Origin: Aplysia californica
Taxonomy: Eukaryota > Mollusca > Gastropoda > Aplysiida > Aplysiidae
Assembly (NCBI RefSeq): GCF_000002075.1
Contig: NW_004797944.1
Span: 243,551-307,550, forward strand
DNA length: 64,000 nt
Direction of reading: 5' to 3'
Both the position numbers and the translations under genes were made by a program. Positions 11,001 through 36,396 of this stretch are shown piece by piece. A model generated the notes under the pieces. The model saw only the letters and a program-made list of their open reading frames with translations. It had not been told where the DNA came from and did not search any database. Every line of letters begins with the position of its first letter. Position 1 is the stretch's first letter.

Positions 11001-14000
11001 AACTCATGATACTCTGTTGGTGATCCCCACCAAAAGTGCCAAATTGCCCACAAGTGGGCGATATTGTCTAGGTTGACAAGCACTGGTCTAAGTAAACAAG
11101 TTATTATATTTCATGACATTGAGAGTAACAGACAAGACTTGTATTTCATTGCATTGAGAGCTAGGACTGGGGAATTGTCTAACCAAGCAAGTGATAATGA
11201 TAATACTTCATGACTCTGAGGGTAAGACAGACAATTAGTGAGTGGTTGGCGGGTGCTCTGGTGTGGTTTGCTCTTTCTTTCCTATCAAACATTTATCATC
11301 CTTATCTCCCCTTCTTCTTTTTTATGTTTGTTACTCTCTTGTAACACCTCTTATCTTCTGGCGCTCATATGACCTTATGCAGTTGCGAGCGCCGTAAAAC
11401 CTCTACTAAAACTAAAAAAGACAATTTTTGTTTCTTGCCATTGAGAGAACGGACAGAAAGTTTTGTTTCATGTTATTGAGAGAACAGAGGAAAAGTTGTT
11501 TCATGACACTGTGAACTTGGGTCCTCTGATCAGAGAAACCGTGGCATGGTTAGCTGGGTTGTTTATGGGCTTAACAGGTGGATAATTCTTGCTTTGTTTG
11601 ACTTTTCATTTCAGATGCAAATTGTACTATCAGAAAGACAATCAGTGGATTGACCGGGGAGTTGGAAATTTGCATCTCAAACCAGTGGAAGAGACGAAAA
11701 CTCAGCTTTTGATCCGAGCAGACACTAATCTCGGTAAGGGCATGCCTAGTTTTGTTTTTCCTCTTTTATTTGGGATGTACGGTTTCTGCTCAAAGTTCAG
11801 AACATCTAAGGTGTGGTGGTCAAAATTTTTCTTTTTGCATGCTGAAGATGTTAGTTCGATTCCCAAGTTGGGAATGGGTGGTTGGCGGGTGCTCTGGTGT
11901 GGATAGCTCCTTCTTTCCTATCAAACATCTATCGTCCTTATCTCCCTTTCTTCTTTTTTATGTTTGTTTCTCTCTTGTAACACCTCTAATCTTCTGGCGC
12001 TCATATTACCTTATGCAGTTGCGAGCACCGTAAAACCTCTACTGAAACTAAAACAAGTTGGGAAGTTGTATATCAAGCATTTTTGTATATCAAGTATCTC
12101 CACCTGTGTGCTTGGATGTTGTATTCCACTCAGCCCTGGTTGACCCTGACATGCAGTGTTATGTTGAAGCAGCCCACCTCCTAAATGATCTTGCTTGTAT
12201 TGATGGGGGCGTTAAGTATTTACACTACATTAACGAGAACTTTCTAAAGCATAAAGTTTGATTGTGAGAGGGGTCTGAATTAACTCTGTGGATGCTCGTA
12301 GAATTGTTCCTCTCAGCCAGTGTCTGAGACTGAGAGGGGAATCAGGCGCTCACCCTTTGAGACAACCTACATTGTGTATGGCAGGGAAAGTTTTGTCGGG
12401 ATGGATGTATAGTAAACAGAAGTTGGTTGTTTTGTTTTTTTTGTTGTTGTTGTATGTGTTTAGTGCTCTACAGATACGGTACATCATTATTACAAATTTG
12501 GAGTATTTTAGATGATCTAAAAAAATCCAGATAATTGTTAATGATAACTTAATGTCCTGGCCATCTCCCATTTGCTTGTGGTCTCCCAGCAAATTATTTT
12601 TGTCTATCTCTGCCACTTAAGCCAATTTTTTTCAGAGAGAACAAGATGTTCAACACTTTACTAATTTATTCAAATGTCCTAGGAACTGTATTCGTCTCTT
12701 CTTAAATGCCACAGTGGAAGTGCGTGGAACAAATAAGTCATATATATATATATGAGTCATTTAGGAAACGTTTTGCAGCATGAAATAGTAGAAAGAATAA
12801 GAAAAAGTTTAAGACCCGAATCTAAATAAAACACAATTTAGCTTTATTCTGTTAATGGTATAAAAAAATACTGTAGATTCGCCCTAACAATTTTAATGGA
12901 AGGATGTATTGAAGAAAAAGAAATATGTGTATGTTTGATTGATTATTCAAAGGCCTTTGATAAATTGATAGGCTATTTAAAATTTTGGAAGCACCGGACA
13001 TGGATGGAAAGGATTTAAGTTTAAGAAATATTTGAAATTTGTACACGGAGAAAAATGCTGTTGTAGAAAATTGAGGGAGACTTCGGCGAATACAAGCAGA
13101 ATAAAAGAGTTAGCCAGAATTTGTATCGTATCACCAGACCTCTTTAACCTACACAATGAAACAATCCTTAGAAACATGGACGAAAGTCCAGGTCTCAGAA
13201 TGAATGGAGAAAATATTAATGCAGTGGAACTCGGATGCAACGAAGTTGTCGGGCCTGGCCTTCTTCAATTTCGTTGAATCCCGAGTGTTCATTATGGCAA
13301 ATAAGGTTTTTGTGCAGATAATTACAGGCACCGCGCAAGTAATTTGTAAATATGTATTTGACTTTTTCAATCAAAAGTAGTTTGGTTTCAATTGAGAGGC
13401 ATTTTCGCTTCTTCTTAAAATTTGTCTCAACAAAGACATTTCGCCTGTTTGTATGATTGCTTGCCTTCTAAACCCAAACTTTCAAACACATACCCCCCTA
13501 TAGACTAGTGTTGGGGTCCCTGATCGATTCCGTCTCAGTGTCAGCAAAATAGCCCACTGGGAAAAGATCTGTGGTAATCGATTTTATATATAAAGTAAGC
13601 TGCAGGTGCAATGGTACTGGTAGTTTCCCTTGATTACGGTTATATAAGGCCTCGCTTATAACGGAAAAACTGCCGGTCCCGTCTGTCCTATTGTATCTTA
13701 AGTTCGACTGTATTGTGTTGATGTGCTTCACATTACTCTAGCAAATAAATGAACAAACATTTATTCCTTGTCTCCTATGTTTTTTTTCTCAGGCAACATT
13801 TTGCTCAATGTCATCCTGGCTACCTCCATGCCCTTCTCTCGGCAAGGGAAAAACAACGTTTTCTTTGTGTGTGTCCCGAACCCACCAATCAGCAGCAAGC
13901 CTGGAACCGAGTCAGAAGAGACGCCAGTGCCGGTGCCGATGTTGATCCGCGTCAAGACAGGAGAAGACGCCGACGAGTTGCTGGGCAAGTTGGAAGAGAG

Positions 14001-14016
14001 GAAACAGCTGCTTTGA
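5027..14016 (+). CDS. NUP50: NUP50, nuclear pore complex protein Nup50 (7 coding exons)
   Basis: Exons join 5027-5097 (ATG at 5029), 6291-6380, 7100-7676, 9010-9225, 10456-10528, 11615-11733 and 13793-14016 in one frame, giving 455 residues against 468 in human. Residues 1-53 ([20 protein letters not shown]; basic RVIKKAKRR at 38-46) match the importin-alpha-binding N terminus. Residues about 121-160 hold the conserved LAWIKQHV...[12 protein letters not shown] block. FG motifs (PFGGF, SLFGV, FTFG twice, SFGL, FSFG) are spread through 54-300. Residues about 318-455 form the Ran-binding domain ([49 protein letters not shown]). Known role in the family: basket-side nucleoporin that speeds importin-alpha/beta cargo release and recycling with Ran. 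Introns hold many SINEs and MITEs. It converges on SERGEF. Confidence 0.96.
6291..6380 (+). CDS. NUP50: NUP50 coding exon 2
   Basis: Phase-0 exon of 90 nt, acceptor TTTCCAG, donor ACT|GTATGT. It encodes 30 residues ending in [13 protein letters not shown], equivalent to the human RAIKKAKRRNVG importin-alpha contact. Confidence 0.93.
6626..6835 (+). mobile_element. Short hairpin-tail retroposon, mosaic copy
   Basis: It begins like the 180-bp family (TGGGTGTTCTAGTATGGTTT, TATCAAATATCTATCGTCC), but a GCGAGCGCC-type 3' tail followed by TAAAATCTCTACTGAACAAAA sits in the middle. The body then resumes (ACTCTCTTGTAACACCTC) and ends with the AAGTGCC-type tail. The copy therefore carries both tail types. 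Confidence 0.7.
7100..7676 (+). CDS. NUP50: NUP50 coding exon 3 (FG region and conserved central block)
   Basis: The largest exon (577 nt, ends in phase 1), acceptor TACATACAG, donor AATG|GTAGGT. It carries [19 protein letters not shown], the conserved block ending [16 protein letters not shown], a Ser/Lys-rich linker, and two FTFG motifs. Confidence 0.93.
7677..9009 (+). other. NUP50 intron 3
   Basis: Contains a G homopolymer (about 7720-7735) and, near 8180-8260, sequence resembling the repeat at 12085 (GTTGAAGCAACCCA, AATTGTGTCAATGAG). No further gene or well-bounded element is seen. Confidence 0.5.
9010..9225 (+). CDS. NUP50: NUP50 coding exon 4 (FG region)
   Basis: Acceptor AAATTTCAG, donor AAGG|GTAAGC, phase 1 to phase 1. 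It encodes Ser-rich sequence with FSFSS, LSFGL and FSFG followed by a run of seven alanines coded by GCT/GCG. Confidence 0.92.
9269..9506. mobile_element. piggyBac-like MITE (TTAA duplication)
   Basis: The element is flanked by TTAA on both sides (9265-9268, 9507-9510). The right end GTATGGATAGGG mirrors a diverged left end CACTTTCCGTATG. A relative at 44468-44686 matches through most of its length (GAAGATCTCT, GACTGCTATGCAAAGCG, GTTCCCCACGTCGTATGGAT). TTAA target choice points to piggyBac. There is no coding capacity in 238 bp. Confidence 0.75.
9535..9948 (+). mobile_element. MITE with ~33-bp TIRs (copy 1 of 4)
   Basis: The left end TGTGAGGCGGCGTGGTGAAG and right end GTTTCCACCGCGTCATGACA are imperfect inverted repeats. 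The interior (GCTCAACATC, TTTCTGTGTGGATTTTTACTG, ATATCTCGACTTCTATTTAAG) is shared with copies at 24999, 28415 and 61809. It lies 29 bp from the neighbouring piggyBac-like MITE. Confidence 0.8.
10141..10324 (+). mobile_element. Short hairpin-tail retroposon (~180 bp)
   Basis: Starts TGGGTGGTTGGCGGGTGCTC and ends in the tail GGCGCTC...GAGCGCT, then TAAAACCTTTACTAAAACT. Flanks CTATGAGTG and CTCTGAGTG (10325-10333) look like a 9-bp target duplication with one change. Confidence 0.85.
10456..10528 (+). CDS. NUP50: NUP50 coding exon 5 (start of Ran-binding domain)
   Basis: Acceptor CTTCCTGTAG, donor AGAG|GTAAGT. It encodes [19 protein letters not shown] and ALYSKR; compare human EPPKVVVTEVKEEDAFYSKK. 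Phase 1 in, phase 2 out. Confidence 0.93.
10650..10916. mobile_element. MITE, CTGCCGTAAGCTGAC-ended family (degraded copy)
   Basis: Related along its length to the copy at 44719-44965 (AACCTAACC, GCGTTCTTCCGAAAT, AAATTGGATCCAAAAATG). The right end TTTTGTAAGCTTAGGGCAG retains the terminal repeat; the left end is diverged. Confidence 0.65.
11239..11418 (+). mobile_element. Short hairpin-tail retroposon (~180 bp)
   Basis: A well-preserved copy. Body TGGTTGGCGGGTGCTCTGGT through TAACACCTC, then a perfect stem GGCGCTC (11360-11366) / GAGCGCC (11387-11393) and tail TAAAACCTCTACTAAAACT. AGACAATT occurs on both flanks (11229-11236 and about 11419-11426). Confidence 0.85.
11615..11733 (+). CDS. NUP50: NUP50 coding exon 6 (Ran-binding domain core)
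   Basis: Acceptor CATTTCAG, donor CTCG|GTAAGG. It encodes [30 protein letters not shown] and LLIRADTNL, the core strands of the RanBD fold. Confidence 0.94.
11875..12054 (+). mobile_element. Short hairpin-tail retroposon with 10-bp TSD
   Basis: Flanked by a perfect direct repeat AAGTTGGGAA (11865-11874 and 12055-12064). Starts TGGGTGGTTGGCGGGTGCTC and ends TACTGAAACTAAAAC. This copy defines both ends of the family at 180 bp. Confidence 0.9.
12085..12260 (+). repeat. Interspersed repeat (TGAAGCAGCCCACCTCC family)
   Basis: Shares blocks with 21587-21720 (GTATCTCCACCTGTGTGCT / GTATCTCCATCTGTGTACT, GTTGAAGCAGCC, TTGATGGGG, CTACA) and more weakly with 8180-8260 and 22861-22980. Ends and class are not resolved. 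Confidence 0.5.
12262..13221 (+). other. Part of NUP50 intron 6
   Basis: AT-rich sequence between repeats; a short (AT)n run at 12740-12752. Open frames on both strands show no recognisable domain. Confidence 0.4.
13222..13710. mobile_element. pogo/Tigger-like element (diverged)
   Basis: Left end CAGTGGAACTCGGATGCAAC and right end TCTTAAGTTCGACTG followed by TA resemble the CAGTSGAAC ends of other elements here. The interior keeps GGCCTCGCTTATAACGG near the right end. No transposase frame is seen. Confidence 0.55.
13793..14016 (+). CDS. NUP50: NUP50 coding exon 7 and stop
   Basis: Acceptor TTTTTCTCAG; the frame closes with TGA at 14014-14016. It encodes [29 protein letters not shown] and [18 protein letters not shown], the end of the Ran-binding domain. 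Confidence 0.94.
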
Positions 14017-14995
14017 TGACTGTGTAGTAGTGTTTTGTGTACTCGAATTCTGCTCACTGTCATAACACAAGAGCCGTGGTCGTAGCTTTTGGGGAGACAT
14101 TAGAGTCAACTATGTATGGGGAAAACATCTACTATCCATAGTATAGGAAAACACTTGGTGTATAATGTATCACGTATGATGTACTAACACTGAAATGATT
14201 CCTGCTTTATTAGAAACTGCCATTGTCTGGACTGGTTTTATTTGGTACAGGTACGTCGCTCTTCGTGGTGTTGGTGGTAAGATTCTCTTCTACTACGACA
14301 CCATAATGACTTGGGTAGGGGCCGACTTGTGTTGATTATGACCCTGACGTCATGGTGCTTCGTCCACAGGAAAAAAGTCTGAGTGTTTCACCACCACCAC
14401 TGTCTCTTACAAATGTCGTTTTAATCTGTTCTACAGTGCAGGAAAGGCATGCTGATATTTCCTAAACGTGAGAAAAGGTTATTATCGCTCGTTGGGTGTT
14501 AGGGAGATCGATGAATAGAGCAAAAAGTTTCTTGTTCATTCATCGCTGTTGACCCATCACCAAGTTCTGTCGATCAGAATGCAGGGATGCGATGTAATAA
14601 GAACCTGAATTATTCCTTCTCCTTTCGCCACGGTGGGACGTAGCCATACTCATACGCACAAGTTTGACTTTGTGGATACACCTACTGTGTGCTGACCTTT
14701 GAATCTGAAGTTATTTTGTTATTTTGTTTTTGTTTGGCAATGTGAAAATAAATCTGTTGCATTTATTGTGCTAAGTAGGCATTTAAAATAAAGTTGTTGG
14801 TTTTGTGAATTTCTCTGGAGCTTTTTGAAATTGATGAAAATAGGTGTGCTTATATATATATAGTTTTCTCCTTGAAATTTACGAATGGCCTGTGTACAGG
14901 ATATTGCCATAAAAGAAGCGAACAGGTGAACCATTGTCTGAAGCGATGGATGTTGTTTATTTGTATTGAACTAAATAAAGTGAAAAAACACTTAT
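14017..14995 (+). other. NUP50: NUP50 3' UTR
   Basis: Unique sequence after the NUP50 stop. AATAAA hexamers occur at 14747-14752, 14787-14792 and 14974-14979, so alternative 3' ends are possible. Confidence 0.6.
14974..14979 (+). promoter_or_regulatory. Candidate polyadenylation signal of NUP50
   Basis: AATAAA followed within 20-40 bases by a T/G-rich stretch. It is the last of three hexamers in the UTR; which one is used cannot be told from sequence. Confidence 0.5.
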
Positions 14996-15391
14996 TTGTC
15001 AGACTTGTTTTGTGATTTTGAACAGTCCAGATTATTTCTTAACTTTTCTTTAGGAAATTTCTGAAAATGTTTAATGTCACTGTAGACACAATTTAGGTAT
15101 CATTTGTGAGATAGGATAGGCTGCTTTGATCCTGCTTGTTTGGTCCGACCCACGCTAAGAGGGATACAATGTTCTAGCAGACAAGTAGATATTTCTGTAT
15201 TATAAAGATTTTAAAATCTAAGACATAGAGGAATCAAACTTGTATCTTTTTCACGTGAGTGTGAAAAGCCTTTCTACACCACAAGCACCAGTTGCAGTCC
15301 ACTGTTATAGCTTGTTTTAAAAGTAAATGAAAGCATGGAGAAGTGCTCATCCATTTATGAAGTTCTTTTGATGCTGCTGTTGTTATTAATT

Positions 15392-15635
15392 GGTCGCTTT
15401 TAAGCTCAAGGGGGCTATCCTGAAAAATGCTGTTTTGAAAAAATTGAAGGTCATGTTTTTGCCCCTTGTTCAGTTTCTTTAAAATACAAGGAGAGTTTTC
15501 TCTATAACCGAACAAGTACACGCACAAATGAAACCAAACTTCTCCTTTAGGTAGGGCAATGCCCACTTTTGGTGTAGGTCAAAATTTCTGGAAACCCCCG
15601 AAATCTGGGTAGCTCGCTTGTCCTTAAAAGCGACC
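15392..15635 (+). mobile_element. MITE with GGTCGCTTTTAAG ends and AATT TSD
   Basis: Inverted ends GGTCGCTTTTAAGCTCAAGG and the reverse complement of GGTCGCTTTTAAGGACAAGC, flanked by AATT on both sides (15388-15391, 15636-15639). A 245-bp relative in opposite orientation at 21191-21435 is flanked by ATAT. There is no coding capacity. Confidence 0.85.
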
Positions 15636-15835
15636 AATTCAGCAGCTGTTGAGAGGCACCATCAGTTCCATTGATGATGGTACCCTGCTGTGCTTGCTGG
15701 GCTATGACTACAAGGGAATTGACCCTGGTTTGAATCCCGATGAGGCGCTCTTAAAACTGGGATTGCTATGGGAGTCTGGAGTGTTTTTGATTCTTCATCC
15801 ATTTGGTTTGTTAGTTTGTTCAGTCCTATGGGTGG

Positions 15836-16012
15836 TGGGTGGTTTGCAGGTGCTCTGCTGTGGTTTGCTTCTTCTCTCATATCAAACATCTATCGTCCTT
15901 ATCTCTCCTTCTTTTTCGTGTATGTTACTCTCTTGTAACACATCTATTCTTCGGCACTTATATAACCTTATTGTGTTGCAAGTGCCGTAAAACTCTTACG
16001 AAACTAAGGAGA
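15836..16012 (+). mobile_element. Short hairpin-tail retroposon, A/T-stem type
   Basis: Body GGTGCTCTGCTGTGGTTTGC, ATCAAACATCTATCGTCC, then stem GGCACTT (15953-15959) / AAGTGCC (15980-15986) and GTAAAACTCTTACGAAACT. Upstream at 15725-15745 a box-B-like GGTTTGAATCCCG occurs, perhaps from a separate tRNA-derived element. Confidence 0.8.
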
Positions 16013-16264
16013 TGGGTGTTTAACTGGAGGCCCTGCTTGTTGCAGGGTGTCAAGCAATATTTCCTGAAAAAATTTACTACCTGGAAAAGAAATTTACTAC
16101 CCAGCAAATCAAGCCCCACACCAGCTCGAAAAAGGGAGTTCATTTGCGCCACCAATAACATTATATAATTATTACATAATATATGGAACGAAAACAACAC
16201 ACAACAAAGTCCAGTCGACAAAATGGAGGATAGACAGACCATCGCAAGCTTGCTCGCCACTAGA

Positions 16265-16625
16265 TTTAGTTTTAGTAAGGTTTTTACGGTGCTCGCAACT
16301 GCATAGGTCATATGAGCGACAAGGGGTGGATGTCAACAGAGAAGTCCAAACGGGGAATCAAGCTTTGACTATCAATTAAGGTACCTCGTAAATAGTAGTT
16401 CACAAGAGTGACAAACACACAAAAGAAGTAGAGGAAAATGACGATAGTAAAGAAGAGGACAGAAAAAGCAGCCCCTATGTTTGTCCAGCACAGTATGAGC
16501 ATGACATTGATAAATCAGCCCATTTACAATTCTACTGACTACTGTGCATAAGAACATGTTAATATCCTCCCTTTGGGAATGGCCTAAAGACGCTTCAGTC
16601 AGTAGCACTGCCCTGGTGGTGGTGG
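16265..16625 (-). mobile_element. ~370-bp hairpin-tail retroposon (body B)
   Basis: On the minus strand it starts with a CAGTGCTACTGACTGAAGCG head, then GGCCATTCCCAAAGGGAGG, GATTTATCAATGTCATGCTC, TTGACATCCACCCCTTG, and ends in the GCTCATATGACC / GCGAGCACC tail plus TACTAAAACTAAA. Related copies are at 22243 (minus) and 42510 (plus). Confidence 0.75.
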
Positions 16626-18212
16626 GAGGGGGGTAGATATAGACCTAATGTGTACATTACAGGGTGACTGCCAAACCGGCTTCTCATTTTTCCACGGGGT
16701 CATACATATATCCAGTCAACAACATCTCAGTGTCGCACTGGGGGTCTTGTTTGACTTAAGTATTTCAGTATTTTCATCTCATTATTATCTATAAATTAAA
16801 AAATGAATCTTGCTTTGAACGTTCGGAGGGGCCTTGAACAAGAATTTCTACTGTCAAGAACCAGTCTGGGTGTCATGACTCATATTATGAACGCGAAAGA
16901 AAAAAATTATTGCTCAGACAAGTAGAGCAATAACTTGAATGGCTCAAGTAGACCTATTCAGTGTGCGAGGTGTAAGAACTGTGGGAGGGCAATAGGCAGT
17001 GATACTGAAAATCTGCCAGTCTTGAACAGAAAGCAACAATGGTGTTCTAATTTACTATCACCCAACCAATGAAACGCGAACACTTTATTTCAATAACACG
17101 GCTTACAAGGTACATAGGATCCAGATTCCACACAAGGCCTGCACCAACGCGCGCTTTGCAGAGGGATTTAAATTTAATCAAAATTCTGAAATTTGCTTAC
17201 AAGTTTTAGTCCTCTGGTGCTGCCTTCAGCCCCTCCCCCCTCCCCCGAGTGTATCTCTAAAAAAATCAATAATCCCTGCCCCATTCCGTAGTCCTATACT
17301 TGGCAAAGCTCAGACTTTTTAATGAACTTTGACGACCCCAACAAACGCCCGTGCTCACCGATGCCGTATCTCGTGGTGCCTCGCGCGAAGGTTCACTGAC
17401 CGGCCACGATGGCGAACCCGATGATCTAAAAATCAGACGACGCTAGTATTTTCTTTTTACCCCACACACACACACAAGTAACAGCACGGTGACGAGTCTG
17501 AGTAATTATTAAATTTTATTTGCACGGAGACGCAGCGTTTACAATGTACAACCTGCAGGTCACAAATGTTGCATTATCTGTCTATCGCCGGCTAATTTCT
17601 GGGTGGTAACGAAAGTGAAAGTAGATATCTTGATTTTCCCGATCGAGCCTCGGAGTCACATACACTTCGGCCAGCCGCCAAAGCCGCCTTTTCGCGTGAA
17701 ACGTACTCTCGGGGCGGGGGAAAGGTGAACGAATACATGTATTATACATGTAGGCCTATCACAATCGCGACCGACCAAAACGGAGTCATGTACCGCGGCA
17801 AGGGTTCACAGCAAAGTCTTGCTGGCTTCATCACTCAGTATGCAGGCAAATTTACGACCGTTTACCAAATGTTTACTACCTTCAAGGCAAATTTACTACC
17901 ATTTACGACCTTTACGACCAGGGCGCTGAATTTACGACTTTTTAACTCTCTACCAAGGAGCTTAGAACTAATGGAGCCTCCTCTCTCTCTTTGCGGCGCC
18001 ACGAGCAGTACGCCGTGGTGAGGATCAAATATGGCGACCGACCGTGGGCTAAATCACGAACTGTGGCGTTTCTTTTTATAGAATCTTATCGGGCTGGGCC
18101 ACGTTGTGGGGGTGGGCGGGGTGGGGGAATGCACGCAAGAAAGAGGGGATGGGGCTGGGATGAAAGAGGAGGGGCGGGCCTTGGGAAGGGACGAAGGAGA
18201 ATGGGAAAAATT
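16626..18212. other. Intergenic DNA between NUP50 and SERGEF
   Basis: No gene supported. Around 17800-17945 and 16060-16100 the motif TTTAC(G/T)ACC recurs. 17990-18080 is G/C-richer with CAAATATGGCGACCGACC, which looks like a first-exon context, but the frame closes after about 17 codons. Confidence 0.4.
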
Positions 18213-19200
<988 letters not shown>

Positions 19201-19204
19201 AAAT

Positions 19205-19365
19205 CTACATTAGTTTGATGAGGATGGTACAACTCGGTAGGCGGATGGCGGTGTAAAGGCGCAAATACTATGTTTACATATGCGTTCGTTTTGGTACATT
19301 GGCAAAAACCAGGCAGTAAGCGGGTCTGGCGGTTTAACAGGGGGCGGTACAACCAGGTTTGACTG
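19205..19365 (+). repeat. Interspersed element relic, intact relative of the 40.1 kb host
   Basis: Shares GGCGGTGTAAAGGC, ACATTGGCAAAA, CCAGG(C)..TAAGCGGG and GGTTTGACTGTA with 40095-40185 plus 42403-42455. Here it is uninterrupted, which confirms that a later insertion split the other copy. Confidence 0.65.
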
Positions 19366-19639
19366 TACTTTACTTTGACAGCAGGCGCAATTAAGCATCT
19401 CACTTCTACAGTAACGATCCTGAACTATTTCCAACACGCAGTATATAACAAAGACATTACAAAATGAATTGGCGTAAAGGCCTTTCTTTCCCTAGCTAAA
19501 AACAATTGAAGGCAAAGGAGGCAGAGTTCGACCACGTATAACTTAGTAGATAGAACTTGAAGAGATGGGCGACGTGAATTTTATGTTGCCATCTCTTCAA
19601 GTTTAATCTACTAAGTTATGAAAATACCAGGATAAGACA

Positions 19640-19940
19640 GTTTATTTTTTTAAAAACATCCATGCCAAGGAACAAGTAAGAGCCCAGTTGGAGATACGGT
19701 GGGAAGAAGGCGGTGGCGATGGATTGGACATACTCTCAGGAAATCAGGCAGCCGCATAGCAAGGAAAGTGTTGGATTGGAACCAACAGGGTAAAAGATCA
19801 AGGGGAGGACTACGTGGAACACGGAGAAGAGTCACTGGGAAGACATGGAATAACCGAGAGGTTAGCCCAGGACAGGGACAGGTGGAAAATGTTTGTTCAT
19901 GGCCTATACCCTGACCCAGGGTGAGAAAGGCAATGATGAT
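19640..19940 (+). mobile_element. LINE 3' end (non-LTR retrotransposon, RTE-like)
   Basis: Translates to RRWRWIGHTLRKSGSRIARK, then LDWNQQGKRSRG, the C-terminal segment seen at the end of many animal LINE reverse transcriptases. It ends CCCAGGGTGAGAAAGGCAATGATGAT, a short trinucleotide tail. 5'-truncated; relatives at 49105 (minus) and 51425 (plus). The clade is inferred from memory of the motif. Confidence 0.75.
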
Positions 19941-20094
19941 CCATGCCAAAAAATAAGAGGTGAACCATGATTGCTGATGTCAGTTTCAGATTTAGCACTT
20001 GTGAAGAGGATGTACGACAAATTAACCGTAACTTCCTGAAAGCAACGTAAAACAGAGACCCGGTTTTGGGTTGGTGAGTGATTGCTGAACAAGA

Positions 20095-20100
20095 TTTATT
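20095..20100 (-). promoter_or_regulatory. Candidate polyadenylation signal of SERGEF
   Basis: AATAAA on the minus strand about 750 bp after the SERGEF stop. It is one of few such hexamers in the region; weakly supported. Confidence 0.3.
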
Positions 20101-20701
20101 GTATTTTTCTCAAGCACTATTATTATTCAACAATTATTTTTCCTCAGGTAAAATACATAACACTTTACACACCATATTACACATGCACAGTACCATCCTT
20201 ACTCAGCTCAGGGCTAATTACACATACAAAACAGGCACATTATATTGTAATGAAACATGTATTTGAACACACTCATACAAATAAAAAAGCAAGCAAACAC
20301 AAACACAGTGTAATGAGTACTTTACCAGACATGGTGCAATAACATTAAGGAGCTAAGGGTTCAAAGGCACAGTATCTTTCACATAATACTGGAACCATCT
20401 AGAATAAAACTAAGAAGACATCTATCCACCCATCCAATCATGCACATCGGACAGCAATCCCTGAGAAATATCAAACCAGAGGAGGCGTTCATTTGCTTGG
20501 TCCAGTGGAGTCCACTTTACAAAATTTGCGGGACCGCTGAATTTTCTTTGGTTTTTATGGGCTTTTGTTTCGAGGTTGATCGAATAGAGGAAAACCAAAA
20601 TTGGGGATTTCATTTTCTTCTGGTATACCACTGTTTTCAGATTAACCGAGCTTGCTTCAAGCAGACTCCATTCAGAAAACTTTAATTATTCGTTTCAGAA
20701 A

Positions 20702-20710
20702 TTCTCTCTC

Positions 20711-20747
<37 letters not shown>

Positions 20748-20748
20748 C
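20702..20748. repeat. (TC)n microsatellite
   Basis: TC run with one interruption, followed by CACTCATT repeats; lies in the likely SERGEF 3' UTR. Confidence 0.9.
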
Positions 20749-20854
20749 ACTCACTCATTCACTACTAACTCATTCTCTCTCTCACTCACTTCATTCAAGT
20801 CGGAATTTTATACCAATCACAGCTTAATAAAACTTCTGATTCTGAACATAATCA

Positions 20855-35162
<14,308 letters not shown>

Positions 35163-35303
35163 CTTTTATGAAACGGAAGGAATGAGTGTAGAGGGACAAC
35201 AGTTGTTATTAAGAATTATAGAGCGTACTTGAAAAAAGTAGCCTTAGAACAGAAAGGAAAAGAACTACCATAAATCATAAAACAATGAGTTTGTGTATGT
35301 TGA

Positions 35304-35342
35304 GTGTGTGTGTGTGTGTGTGTGTGTTTGTTTGTGTGTGTT

Positions 35343-35378
<36 letters not shown>

Positions 35379-35393
35379 TGTGTGTGTGAGTGT

Positions 35394-35462
<69 letters not shown>

Positions 35463-35584
35463 ACTAAGTGTGTGTGTGTGTACGTGTGAGTGTGCATGTG
35501 TGTGTGTGAGTGTGCATGTGAGTGTGTGAGAGAGAGTAGTGAGTGTGTGTGAGAGTGTGTGTAAATGAGTGAGTGAGTGAGTGT
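35304..35584. repeat. Compound TG/CG/GA microsatellite at gap edge
   Basis: TG runs, then GCGCGCGCGCG, a GA run of about 47 bp, and more TG. It continues into the N gap, probably the reason for the gap. Confidence 0.95.
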
Positions 35585-36396
35585 NNNNNNNNNNNNNNNN
35601 NNNNNNNNNNNNNNNNNNNNNNNNNNNNNNNNNNNNNNNNNNNNNNNNNNNNNNNNNNNNNNNNNNNNNNNNNNNNNNNNNNNNNNNNNNNNNNNNNNNN
35701 NNNNNNNNNNNNNNNNNNNNNNNNNNNNNNNNNNNNNNNNNNNNNNNNNNNNNNNNNNNNNNNNNNNNNNNNNNNNNNNNNNNNNNNNNNNNNNNNNNNN
35801 NNNNNNNNNNNNNNNNNNNNNNNNNNNNNNNNNNNNNNNNNNNNNNNNNNNNNNNNNNNNNNNNNNNNNNNNNNNNNNNNNNNNNNNNNNNNNNNNNNNN
35901 NNNNNNNNNNNNNNNNNNNNNNNNNNNNNNNNNNNNNNNNNNNNNNNNNNNNNNNNNNNNNNNNNNNNNNNNNNNNNNNNNNNNNNNNNNNNNNNNNNNN
36001 NNNNNNNNNNNNNNNNNNNNNNNNNNNNNNNNNNNNNNNNNNNNNNNNNNNNNNNNNNNNNNNNNNNNNNNNNNNNNNNNNNNNNNNNNNNNNNNNNNNN
36101 NNNNNNNNNNNNNNNNNNNNNNNNNNNNNNNNNNNNNNNNNNNNNNNNNNNNNNNNNNNNNNNNNNNNNNNNNNNNNNNNNNNNNNNNNNNNNNNNNNNN
36201 NNNNNNNNNNNNNNNNNNNNNNNNNNNNNNNNNNNNNNNNNNNNNNNNNNNNNNNNNNNNNNNNNNNNNNNNNNNNNNNNNNNNNNNNNNNNNNNNNNNN
36301 NNNNNNNNNNNNNNNNNNNNNNNNNNNNNNNNNNNNNNNNNNNNNNNNNNNNNNNNNNNNNNNNNNNNNNNNNNNNNNNNNNNNNNNNNNNNNNNN
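35585..36396. other. Assembly gap (812 N)
   Basis: Run of N immediately upstream (minus strand) of the first SERGEF exon seen. The missing first coding exon may lie here. Confidence 0.99.

Noticed and set aside
17991-18080. Start of an unannotated gene (ATGGCGACCGACC context)
   Set aside because: The frame closes after about 17 codons and no donor with matching downstream exon was found.
20440-20690. A pogo-like element beginning CAGTGGAGTCCACTTTAC near 20500
   Set aside because: Only one end is recognisable; the opposite end and a TA duplication could not be placed.
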